Below are positions 8,072-14,850 of a DNA stretch of 21,582 bases, in pieces. Within the stretch, counting starts at the first letter, position 1. Each line of letters starts with the position of its first letter. The DNA lies in the NCBI GenBank assembly GCA_900757195.1, contig CAAEMZ010000045.1:1-21582 (forward strand). The letters run 5' to 3'. The translations under genes and the position numbers were made by a program. The DNA comes from Lachnospiraceae bacterium (GTDB lineage: Bacteria; Bacillota; Clostridia; Lachnospirales; Lachnospiraceae). The notes below the pieces were generated by a model that saw only the letters and a program-made list of their open reading frames with translations, did no database searches and was not told the DNA's origin.

Positions 8072-8338
8072 TTATTTTCTTAAGCCTAATTTCTGAACGA
8101 TAGCTCTGTATCTTTCGATATCTGTTTTCTTAAGATAGTCAAGCATACCACGTCTCTGACCAACCATTTTTAACAGACCGCGTCTGGAATGATGGTCTTT
8201 TTTGTGCACTTTAAGGTGCTCTGTTAAATCGCTGATTCTTGCTGTTAATAAAGCAATCTGTACTTCCGGTGAACCGGTATCTTCTGCTGTTCTTCCGTAA
8301 GCTGCGATAATGTCTTTTTTCATTTCTGCTGTAATCAT
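8072..8338 (-). CDS. rpsO: 30S ribosomal protein S15
   Basis: S15 binds the central domain of 16S rRNA early in small-subunit assembly and contacts 23S rRNA in a bridge between the subunits. The 88-residue product matches the family length and sequence. TGSPEVQIALLTARI and LTEHLKVHKKDHHSRRGLL carry the rRNA-binding His-Asp-His-His-Ser-Arg-Arg segment, and the C-terminus YRAIVQKLGLRK is typical. The frame stays open upstream to 8422, but the start at 8338 is clear because AGGAGGAA lies about 7 bases ahead and the family N-terminus begins MITAEMKKDII. It has its own near-consensus promoter, a structured leader of about 86 bases, and pnp downstream. Confidence 0.97.
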   Translation of the reverse strand: MITAEMKKDIIAAYGRTAEDTGSPEVQIALLTARISDLTEHLKVHKKDHHSRRGLLKMVGQRRGMLDYLKKTDIERYRAIVQKLGLRK

Positions 8339-8369
8339 TTTACAATTCCTCCTGAAATTTAAAGTGCCG

Positions 8370-8409
8370 CATGCTAAGAGCAGGCTGGAGTTTCCTGTAT
8401 CTGAGCATG
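8370..8409 (-). promoter_or_regulatory. Structured leader of rpsO, possible S15 autoregulatory site
   Basis: On the minus strand CATGCT (8404-8409) pairs with AGCATG (8370-8375), and an inner CAGG/CCTG stem (8394-8397 with 8381-8384) lies within. It sits between the predicted transcription start (~8424) and the ribosome binding site (~8346-8352). S15 represses its own translation through diverse leader structures in several bacterial groups. This structure does not clearly match any one of them, so the role is inferred. Confidence 0.4.
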
Positions 8410-8430
8410 GGTTATATGTCATACCGTGCT

Positions 8431-8459
8431 ATTATAGCATAGACATTTTCCCTTGTAAA
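8431..8459 (-). promoter_or_regulatory. Strong predicted sigma-A promoter of rpsO
   Basis: TTTACA (8454-8459) and a consensus TATAAT (8431-8436) are 17 bases apart on the minus strand, with a TGC extension before the -10. It is one of the best promoter matches in the window, as expected for a ribosomal protein gene. It lies just beyond the ade stop codon. No clear terminator follows ade, so some ade transcripts may read through. Confidence 0.85.
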
Positions 8460-8491
8460 GATACTATTTCAGAAGAAAAATCCAAAAATTT

Positions 8492-10258
8492 TTATTCAAC
8501 AACTTCGATGACCGGTGAAATGACTTCCTGTTTCAAAACATCAATAAAGCCCACATCCGTCACCGCATATAACGGAATCGCTGCCAGACAGATGAAGGAA
8601 AGGAACATAAAAGGAATCGTAATCGGTGATCCCATTTCGTGAATCATGTTATTTACTTTCTTCTTCGCTTCTGCCAGTTCTTCTGCCGGCAGATCGGAAA
8701 GAAGGCCGCAGACCGGATACGGAATCTCCGCAGCGACTTCACCGTTCTTTACGACATCCTGTCCGCCGCCGATTTCAATCAGACGGTTCACAGCTACTGC
8801 CATATCCTCAAAGTTTGTTCCCATAACAATAATATTATGGTTATCATGACCTACAGAGGAAGCGATGGCGCCCTCTTTCATATGGAAACCGCCCATAAAT
8901 GCCTTGCCGACATTACCGTTCACGCCATAACGCTCTACCTGGGCAATATAAAGGACATCCTGATCCACATCACAGGAAACCACACCGTCTTTTACCTCCA
9001 GAACCGCTTCTCTGCCTTCGGTGATCGGAATCCACGGCAGCGTGTCCATCACCTGGACTTTCACTTTCTTTGCACCTTCCGGTGCATAAATCTTAAAACT
9101 GTCGGCAGTGATCGGATTTTTAAGCTTTGTTGTATTTAAAAGACAGGCTGCATGGTCTGCCTTCGGATAGGACACAAGCATTCTGCCGTTGTCCAGAATC
9201 TCCTTTCCACCGGAAATAACACTCAGCACTTTAAAGTCCTCTGCACCGGTTGTGATATTCACATCCGCTCTGCGTCCCGGAGCAAGGCCGCCGATCGCAT
9301 CATCCAGATGGAACGCCCGTGCCGCATTGAGTGAAACCATCTGAATCGCTGTGGCAAAGTCCACACCGAGTTCCAGCGCCTTCCGGACAGAGGCATCCAG
9401 ATGGCCTTTTTCAACGGCATCTACCGTATGTAAATCATCGGTTACAATACTGACTCTGGAAGTGTCCAGATGCTGTTCCAGAATCGGTTTGATACAGTCC
9501 GCCATATTCTGTGCCGCCGAACCTTCACGGATCATCAGATGGCAGCCGTTTTTAAGCCGTGCCACCGCATCGTCGCCGCTCAGTGATTCATGGTCGGTTG
9601 TCACCCCGGCTGCCAGACAGACATTTAATGCCGGACCCGCCATATCCGGTAAATGTCCCTGATTTGTCATTCCCGGCATATTATTCACCATGTCCAGTGA
9701 ATCCATCAGTTCCGGAAGGCCTCCGAGCACATATGGGCCAACGACCTCTGACAATCCAACCGCATCTTTTCTCTGCAACGCTTTTTTAATGATTTCCGGA
9801 TTAAAATGTCCGCCGCTCGTTTCCAGGTTCGGAGCAAAAGGCACATGGGAAGGCACAATAAAATACAGTTTCAAATCCGTTTCTTCGGCTTCCTTCAGCA
9901 CCGCTTCAATCGCTTCAAGGCCGCCGACAACACCGATCTCATGCAGATCTGTCATAATGGCTGTGGTTCCATGCTTTAAAACCACTTCTGCAAATGAACG
10001 GATCGAGAGGCTGGTGCTTTCCGGATGGATATGGCCATCGATAAATCCCGGTGTAATGTAGTTGCCTCCGGCATCGATTACCCGGGTATTCCCGCCGATC
10101 GTATAATCCACATCCCCCACCGCGGCGATTTTGTCACCGCTGATGGCAACACCGCCTTCATAGATCTCTTTGGTGTAAACATTCACAAGTTTTCCGCCCT
10201 TTACGACAATATCTGCCGGTGCTTTTCCGCCGGCGACTGCCAACAATTTCATGTCCAT
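8492..10258 (-). CDS. ade: Adenine deaminase
   Basis: This cytoplasmic metalloenzyme converts adenine to hypoxanthine and ammonia for purine salvage. The 588 residues match the bacterial Ade family of the amidohydrolase superfamily. The N-terminal composite beta domain contains DIVVKGGKLVNVYT. The metal-binding motif GHIHPEST (His 76, His 78) opens the barrel. NQGHLPDMAGPALN and TTDHES follow, then SIVTDDLHTVDAV with the metal/catalytic Asp residues. The C-terminal region retains GHDNHNIIVMGTN and IGGGQDVV, typical of Ade. The start at 10258 has AGGAGG 7 bases ahead; an ATG two codons later is less well placed. It is divergent from argH, with overlapping control regions. The leader is about 41 bases, too short for the purine riboswitch that can control purine-salvage genes in Firmicutes. 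Confidence 0.95.
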   Translation of the reverse strand: MDMKLLAVAGGKAPADIVVKGGKLVNVYTKEIYEGGVAISGDKIAAVGDVDYTIGGNTRVIDAGGNYITPGFIDGHIHPESTSLSIRSFAEVVLKHGTTAIMTDLHEIGVVGGLEAIEAVLKEAEETDLKLYFIVPSHVPFAPNLETSGGHFNPEIIKKALQRKDAVGLSEVVGPYVLGGLPELMDSLDMVNNMPGMTNQGHLPDMAGPALNVCLAAGVTTDHESLSGDDAVARLKNGCHLMIREGSAAQNMADCIKPILEQHLDTSRVSIVTDDLHTVDAVEKGHLDASVRKALELGVDFATAIQMVSLNAARAFHLDDAIGGLAPGRRADVNITTGAEDFKVLSVISGGKEILDNGRMLVSYPKADHAACLLNTTKLKNPITADSFKIYAPEGAKKVKVQVMDTLPWIPITEGREAVLEVKDGVVSCDVDQDVLYIAQVERYGVNGNVGKAFMGGFHMKEGAIASSVGHDNHNIIVMGTNFEDMAVAVNRLIEIGGGQDVVKNGEVAAEIPYPVCGLLSDLPAEELAEAKKKVNNMIHEMGSPITIPFMFLSFICLAAIPLYAVTDVGFIDVLKQEVISPVIEVVE

Positions 10259-10305
10259 GATCTTACCTCCTGTAAAATGGTGCGTACGTCGTTCTTCTAC
10301 TGTCT

Positions 10306-10334
10306 ATTATAAAGAGGCATCCATGTTTTGTCAC
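10306..10334 (-). promoter_or_regulatory. Predicted sigma-A promoter of ade
   Basis: On the minus strand GTGACA (10329-10334) and a consensus TATAAT (10306-10311) are separated by exactly 17 bases. Transcription would start near 10299. It lies back to back with the argH promoter. Confidence 0.82.
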
Positions 10335-10360
10335 TATTTTCCTTGATTTTTCAGACAAAA
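10326..10360. repeat. Inverted repeat spanning the ade and argH promoters
   Basis: TTTTGTC (10326-10332) and GACAAAA (10354-10360) are inverted copies with a 21-base spacer. The left arm covers the start of the ade -35 and the right arm sits in the argH spacer. The pair could be a shared operator, but seven-base AT-rich arms also arise by chance. Confidence 0.35.
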
Positions 10361-10371
10361 TAAGCTAATAT
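10343..10371 (+). promoter_or_regulatory. Predicted sigma-A promoter of argH
   Basis: TTGATT (10343-10348) and TAATAT (10366-10371) are 17 bases apart, giving a leader of about 34 bases before the argH start. No obvious ARG box was recognised around it. Confidence 0.55.
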
Positions 10372-10411
10372 TGTGGAGACATACATTACAAATAGAAAGA
10401 AGTGAATCCAC

Positions 10412-11803
10412 ATGGAATTAAAATTATGGGGCGGACGTTTTACCAAACAGACAGACCAGCTCGTCCATAACTTCAACGCATCCATTTCCTTTGACCAGAA
10501 ATTTTATAAACAGGATATCGACGGCAGTATCGCTCATGTGACCATGCTCGCAAAGCAGCATATTTTAACAGATGCCGAACGGGATACGATCGTAGCGGCT
10601 CTGACCGACATTAAAAATGAAATTGCTGAAGGAACGCTTGAAATCACCGGAACCTACGAGGATATTCACAGTTTCGTGGAAGCCATGCTCATTGAACGCA
10701 CCGGAGAGACCGGAAAGAAACTCCATACCGGAAGAAGCCGTAATGACCAGGTCGCTCTGGATATGAAATTATATACACGGGATGAAATCAAGGAATGTGA
10801 TGCCCTTTTAAAAGACCTTCTTGAGGAAATCCTCACACTGATGGAAGCCCATACTGAAACCTTTATGCCGGGCTTTACCCATCTCCAGAAAGCCCAGCCT
10901 CTGACACTGGCCCATCATTTTGGCGCTTATTTTGAAATGTTCAAACGGGACCGCAGCCGTCTGGCCGATATTTACCGCCGGATGAATACCTGTCCATTGG
11001 GCGCCGGAGCCCTCGCAGGAACAACCTATCCGTTGGACCGGGCATATACCGCTGAACTTCTCGGCTTTGACGGCCCGACCTTAAACAGTATGGATTCCGT
11101 TTCTGACAGAGATTATATTATTGAACTGCTCAGCGCCCTCTCCACAGTGATGATGCACCTGAGCCGCTTTTCCGAGGAAATCATTATCTGGAATACCAAC
11201 GAATACCAGTTTATTGAACTGGACGATGCCTATTCCACCGGAAGCAGCATTATGCCTCAGAAGAAAAATCCGGATATCGCCGAACTCGTCCGTGGAAAAA
11301 CCGGCCGTGTTTACGGCGCTCTGATGTCCATTCTCACCACGATGAAGGGACTGCCTCTGGCTTACAATAAAGACATGCAGGAGGATAAGGAGCTGACCTT
11401 CGATGCCATTGATACAACCAAGGGCTGTATCAAACTTTTTACCGGCATGATAAAAACCATGAAGATCCATAAAAAAGCGATGGCTAAGAGCGCTCTGGGC
11501 GGATTCACAAACGCTACTGACGCTGCCGATTATCTCGTAAAACACGGCGTGCCGTTCCGCGATGCCCATGGCATTATCGGACAGCTCGTTCTTTACGGTA
11601 TTGAAAATAACAAATCTCTGGATGACATGACACTGGAAGAATATAAGGCCATCAGCCCGGTATTCGAAGCGGACATTTACGATGCCATTTCCCTTGAAAC
11701 CTGTGTCAATCTCCGAAATACCATCGGCGGTCCGGGTACCGATGCCATGAAAAACGTCATTGCTATGGAAAAAACGTACCTTGACACAAACCAGTCATTG
11801 TGA
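10412..11803 (+). CDS. argH: Argininosuccinate lyase
   Basis: ArgH splits argininosuccinate into arginine and fumarate, the last step of arginine biosynthesis, and works as a tetramer in the cytoplasm. The 463 residues match the usual length and begin MELKLWGGRFTK. Superfamily markers are HTGRSRNDQVALD (near 105-117), the conserved segment TFMPGFTHLQKAQP with the catalytic-region His, and the signature GSSIMPQKKNPD starting at residue 277, whose second Ser (279) is the catalytic base in characterised relatives. The start has AGAAGTG about 7 bases ahead. No argG is adjacent, so the pathway genes are dispersed. The last codons overlap a possible promoter for the downstream leader and thi cluster. 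Confidence 0.97.
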   Translation: MELKLWGGRFTKQTDQLVHNFNASISFDQKFYKQDIDGSIAHVTMLAKQHILTDAERDTIVAALTDIKNEIAEGTLEITGTYEDIHSFVEAMLIERTGETGKKLHTGRSRNDQVALDMKLYTRDEIKECDALLKDLLEEILTLMEAHTETFMPGFTHLQKAQPLTLAHHFGAYFEMFKRDRSRLADIYRRMNTCPLGAGALAGTTYPLDRAYTAELLGFDGPTLNSMDSVSDRDYIIELLSALSTVMMHLSRFSEEIIIWNTNEYQFIELDDAYSTGSSIMPQKKNPDIAELVRGKTGRVYGALMSILTTMKGLPLAYNKDMQEDKELTFDAIDTTKGCIKLFTGMIKTMKIHKKAMAKSALGGFTNATDAADYLVKHGVPFRDAHGIIGQLVLYGIENNKSLDDMTLEEYKAISPVFEADIYDAISLETCVNLRNTIGGPGTDAMKNVIAMEKTYLDTNQSL

Positions 11804-11809
11804 TATTTT
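11781..11809 (+). promoter_or_regulatory. Possible promoter overlapping the end of argH
   Basis: A perfect TTGACA (11781-11786) is followed after 17 bases by TATTTT (11804-11809), with TGA ahead as an extended -10. That TGA is the argH stop codon. If active, it would give a leader RNA from about 11816 running into the terminator at 11874-11908, and read-through would reach thiS. Confidence 0.45.
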
Positions 11810-11873
11810 GGAATATGTAAGTCAAACAATCGAATACAGATTCGTTAAGTTTATTTAGTTGATGATACTTTAT

Positions 11874-11908
11874 AAAAGGGGTACACCACCGCGGGTGTAT
11901 CCCTTTTT
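11874..11908 (+). terminator. Intrinsic terminator between argH and thiS
   Basis: AAAAGGG-G-TACACC pairs with GGTGTA-T-CCCTTTT, about a 14-bp stem with one G-U pair and a 6-base loop, followed by a T-run. It ends argH transcripts and would also end any RNA started at 11781-11809, so it may act as an attenuator for the thi genes. Confidence 0.85.
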
Positions 11909-11971
11909 GTGCGTTCATACAGGAAAATTTAACGATTTTGATGTAAATTTCAGGAAGGAGCGATTTATTTT

Positions 11972-12166
11972 ATGAAAGTGAATGGCGAAACAATCCCGCT
12001 TTCTGCCCCGGTTTCTTTAAAAGATTTTCTGGAGGCTTCCGGCTACACCCAGAGCCGTATCGCCGTGGAACTCAACGGTGAAATCATTCCGAAGCTTTCC
12101 TATGCATCCGTTCTTCTTTCCGAAGCGGACACTCTGGAAATCGTTCATTTTGTCGGAGGCGGCTGA
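11972..12166 (+). CDS. thiS: Sulfur carrier protein ThiS
   Basis: ThiS is a ubiquitin-fold protein that carries sulfur as a C-terminal thiocarboxylate and donates it to the thiazole ring. The 64-residue product begins MKVNGE, has the beta-grasp pattern (LKDFLEASGY...IAVELNGEIIP) and ends HFVGGG, which supplies the Gly-Gly tail that ThiF adenylates. The ribosome binding site AAGGAG lies about 11 bases ahead of the ATG, somewhat far but the only candidate. thiF begins one base after the stop, so the two are probably translationally coupled. Only the terminator and a weakly AT-rich stretch lie between argH and this gene, and no convincing promoter follows the terminator. Confidence 0.93.
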   Translation: MKVNGETIPLSAPVSLKDFLEASGYTQSRIAVELNGEIIPKLSYASVLLSEADTLEIVHFVGGG

Positions 12167-12167
12167 T

Positions 12168-12797
12168 ATGACAAAACAGGAATACGATCACGTGCTCATC
12201 GAGCGCCATGGCCTGGAAGTTTTCGAAAAGCTTTCCAAAGCCTGCGTGGGCATCGCCGGCCTTGGCGGCCTCGGTTCCAATATTGCCATGATGCTGGCCC
12301 GCAGCGGCGTGGGACACCTGCTTCTTGTGGATTTTGATAAAGTTGAACCGAGCAACCTGAACCGCCAGCATTACATGGTGTCCCATCTCGGGATGAGGAA
12401 AACCGATGCTGTCAGGGATCAGATTTTACAGGCCAATCCCTTTATCCGGCTGGACACGCTGGATACTTATATTACCGCAGACAATGCGCCGGGTATTTTT
12501 TCCGGCTGTGATCTGGTCTGCGAAGCCTTTGACAGGGCCGAAAATAAAGCCGATTTAATAAACAGTCTGCTCCTGCACTGCCCGGACATGCCGCTCATCT
12601 CCGGTTCCGGCATGGCCGGATACGCCAGCTCCAATACGATTCAGACCCAGAGAGTTTTCCGCCGTCTGTATCTCTGCGGCGATAAAGTGTCGGGCATTGA
12701 AAACGGAGGCTGCCTGATGGCGCCCCGGGTGCAGATCTGCGCCGCCCACGAAGCGAATATGGCGCTGCGGCTTTTACTTGGCAGGGCAGACGTTTAA
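12168..12797 (+). CDS. thiF: ThiS adenylyltransferase ThiF, short form
   Basis: ThiF uses ATP to adenylate the C-terminal glycine of ThiS before sulfur transfer. The 209-residue protein is an E1-like Rossmann enzyme. GLGGLGS (residues 31-37) binds ATP, LLVDFDKVEPSNLNRQ holds the conserved acidic residue and NLNRQ, and CDLVCEAFDRAENK is the usual downstream segment. It is shorter than Escherichia coli ThiF (about 250 residues) and lacks the C-terminal zinc-binding CxxC pairs. It fits the short ThiF group common in anaerobic Clostridia. The frame is open upstream from 12078 inside thiS, but the ATG at 12168, one base after the thiS stop, gives the natural start. thiG follows after 34 bases. Confidence 0.93.
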   Translation: MTKQEYDHVLIERHGLEVFEKLSKACVGIAGLGGLGSNIAMMLARSGVGHLLLVDFDKVEPSNLNRQHYMVSHLGMRKTDAVRDQILQANPFIRLDTLDTYITADNAPGIFSGCDLVCEAFDRAENKADLINSLLLHCPDMPLISGSGMAGYASSNTIQTQRVFRRLYLCGDKVSGIENGGCLMAPRVQICAAHEANMALRLLLGRADV

Positions 12798-12831
12798 TGA
12801 TTGAAGTTTAATATTTTAGGAGGAATAGAAA

Positions 12832-13599
12832 ATGAAAGACCCATTAATTATCGGAGGACACGAATTTAACTCCCGTTTTATTTTAGGTTCGGGAAAATTT
12901 TCCCTGGAAATGACCAAAGCCGTTATTGAAAACGGCGGTGTAGAAATGGCAACTCTGGCGCTGCGCCGTGCCAACGCCGGAGGCCGCGAAAATATCCTCG
13001 ACTATATGCCGGAGGGAATCACCCTGCTGCCGAATACTTCCGGCGCCCGGACCGCTGAAGAAGCCGTGCGTATTGCCCGTCTCTCCAGAGAACTCGGCTG
13101 TGGTGACTTTGTTAAAATCGAAGTCGTTCACGAATCCAAATATCTGATGCCGGACAATTACGAAACCATCAAAGCCACGGAAATCCTTGCAAAAGAGGGT
13201 TTTATCGTGATGCCTTACATGATGCCGGATCTGGTTGCCGCCCGTGCTTTAAAGGATGCGGGAGCCGCTGCCATCATGCCCCTCGGCGCACCGATCGGCA
13301 GTAATAAAGGTCTCTGCACCCGGGACTTTGTCAAAATGATCGTCGAAGAAATCGATCTTCCGATTGTTGTGGATGCAGGCATCGGCCGTCCGTCCCAGGC
13401 CTGTGAAGCGATGGAACTGGGCGTAGACGCAGTTATGGCAAACACAGCCATCGCCACTGCCGGCGACGTCGCTGCCATGGCAAAAGCCTTTAAACTCGCC
13501 ATCGAAGCCGGACGTCTGGCTTACCTCTCAAAGCCGGGCCGTGTCCTCGAATACCGCGGCGAGGCTTCCAGCCCGCTGACCGGATTTCTTGAGAATTAG
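12832..13599 (+). CDS. thiG: Thiazole synthase
   Basis: ThiG is a TIM-barrel enzyme that condenses 1-deoxy-D-xylulose 5-phosphate, dehydroglycine and sulfur from ThiS thiocarboxylate into the thiazole phosphate. The 255-residue length is standard. Family markers are the start DPLIIGGHEFNSRFILGSGKF, the Schiff-base lysine in GDFVKIEVVH (Lys 95), PYMMPDLVAARALKDAG, the phosphate-binding MPLGAPIGSNKG, and VVDAGIGRPSQA with ELGVDAVMANTAIA near the end. AGGAGG lies about 8 bases ahead of the ATG. It sits between thiF and thiH, the standard pairing because ThiG and ThiH form a complex. Confidence 0.97.
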   Translation: MKDPLIIGGHEFNSRFILGSGKFSLEMTKAVIENGGVEMATLALRRANAGGRENILDYMPEGITLLPNTSGARTAEEAVRIARLSRELGCGDFVKIEVVHESKYLMPDNYETIKATEILAKEGFIVMPYMMPDLVAARALKDAGAAAIMPLGAPIGSNKGLCTRDFVKMIVEEIDLPIVVDAGIGRPSQACEAMELGVDAVMANTAIATAGDVAAMAKAFKLAIEAGRLAYLSKPGRVLEYRGEASSPLTGFLEN

Positions 13600-13610
13600 G
13601 AGGCGACGTC

Positions 13611-14765
13611 ATGAAAACTGCTGCAACAGACCATATGAAATATCTGGATACTATGGAAGCCGTTGATTCCGATATTATGAATAACGTATTGAAAATGGTG
13701 GACAGCTATGATTATCACCGCTATACTGCCGGAGATGTCAGAGCTGCATTAAATAAAGAAACGCTTTCACCGGAGGACTTTGCCGCCCTCCTCTCTCCGG
13801 CCGCCTTCCCTTTTCTTGAGGAAATGGCCCATAAAGCCACTTACGAGACCCGGAAGCATTTCGGAAATGCCGTCTGTATGTTCACGCCCCTCTATATCGC
13901 CAATTACTGCGAAAACCACTGCGTTTATTGTGGATTTAACTGCAAAAACCGGATTCACCGGGCCAAACTGACTTATGAAGAAATCGATCATGAAATGTCC
14001 GTAATCGCCCAGAGCGGTCTGAAAGAAATCCTCATTCTCACCGGAGAATCCCGGAGCATGTCGGATGTGACCTATATCGGCGAAGCGGTGAAAACCGCCC
14101 GGAAATATTTTTCGACTATCGGTATCGAAATCTATCCGTTAAATTCCGACGAATATCATTACCTCCACGAATGTGGCGCCGATTTTGTCAGCGTTTATCA
14201 GGAAACCTACAACACCGATAAATACGAACAAATGCATCTGAGCGGACCGAAGCGTGTCTACCCATACCGCTTCAACGCTCAGGAACGTGCTTTAATGGGC
14301 GGTATGCGCGGCGTTTCCTTCGGTGCCCTCTTAGGCCTCGATGATTTCCGGAAGGATGCCTTCGCTTCCGGCATGCATGCCTACTACATTCAGCAGAAAT
14401 ATCCCCATGCGGAAATTTCTTTTTCGACACCAAGACTCCGCCCCTATGTAAATAATACGGACAACAATCCAAATGATGTCCACGAACCACAGCTTCTTCA
14501 GGTCATGCTGGCCTATCGTCTGTTCATGCCGTTTGCCGGCATCACAATTTCCACCCGGGAACGGGAAGGCTTTCGTGACAATGTGATTGGTATGGCGGCC
14601 ACTAAAATATCCGCCGGAGTCAGCGTCGGCGTCGGCGGCCATGAAGAAGAAGCCAAAGGCGACGAACAGTTTGAAATCTCCGACCCGAGAAGCGTCCGGG
14701 AAGTCCATCAGGCCATTCTGAACCACGGATTGCAGCCGGTTTACACGGATTATCTGTGGGTATAA
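13611..14765 (+). CDS. thiH: 2-iminoacetate synthase (tyrosine lyase), radical SAM
   Basis: ThiH cleaves tyrosine with S-adenosylmethionine chemistry to dehydroglycine (2-iminoacetate) and p-cresol, supplying the glycine unit to ThiG. The 384 residues are full length. The radical SAM cluster motif is CENHCVYC (Cys 100, 104, 107). LILTGESRSMSDVTYIGEAV corresponds to the SAM-binding GGE-type segment. GGMRGVSFGALLGL and ISTREREGFRDN are characteristic of ThiH. The start has AGGAGG 7 bases ahead and lies 11 bases after thiG. Using ThiH rather than the oxygen-dependent glycine oxidase ThiO supports an anaerobic lifestyle. No thiE, thiC or thiD is present in the window. Confidence 0.97.
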   Translation: MKTAATDHMKYLDTMEAVDSDIMNNVLKMVDSYDYHRYTAGDVRAALNKETLSPEDFAALLSPAAFPFLEEMAHKATYETRKHFGNAVCMFTPLYIANYCENHCVYCGFNCKNRIHRAKLTYEEIDHEMSVIAQSGLKEILILTGESRSMSDVTYIGEAVKTARKYFSTIGIEIYPLNSDEYHYLHECGADFVSVYQETYNTDKYEQMHLSGPKRVYPYRFNAQERALMGGMRGVSFGALLGLDDFRKDAFASGMHAYYIQQKYPHAEISFSTPRLRPYVNNTDNNPNDVHEPQLLQVMLAYRLFMPFAGITISTREREGFRDNVIGMAATKISAGVSVGVGGHEEEAKGDEQFEISDPRSVREVHQAILNHGLQPVYTDYLWV

Positions 14766-14782
14766 ATTTCCTGCATACATCA

Positions 14783-14832
14783 TTATCCCCCGGTATCCAA
14801 CAACCTTAAAGTTGAAGAATATCGGGGGATAA
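14783..14832. terminator. Hairpin between convergent thiH and glgB, probable terminator
   Basis: TTATCCCCCG (14783-14792) pairs perfectly with CGGGGGATAA (14823-14832). The stem extends inward by GTAT/ATAT and a CAAC/GTTG step. A T-rich stretch (CATCATATTTTATATTTT) follows on the plus strand, so it best serves thiH. Being symmetrical, it may also end glgB transcripts, although the minus-strand tail is not T-rich. Confidence 0.65.
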
Positions 14833-14850
14833 CATCATATTTTATATTTT

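Noticed and set aside
8460..8491. Terminator for ade (AAAAAT/ATTTTT stem)
   Set aside because: The stem is only six A-T pairs with no T-run placed after it, too weak to support.
10259..10305. Purine riboswitch upstream of ade
   Set aside because: The predicted leader is only about 41 bases and lacks the aptamer loops. There is not enough RNA to form it.
14331..14783. 150-codon minus-strand frame opposite thiH
   Set aside because: It is antisense to conserved thiH sequence and has no domain or ribosome binding site.
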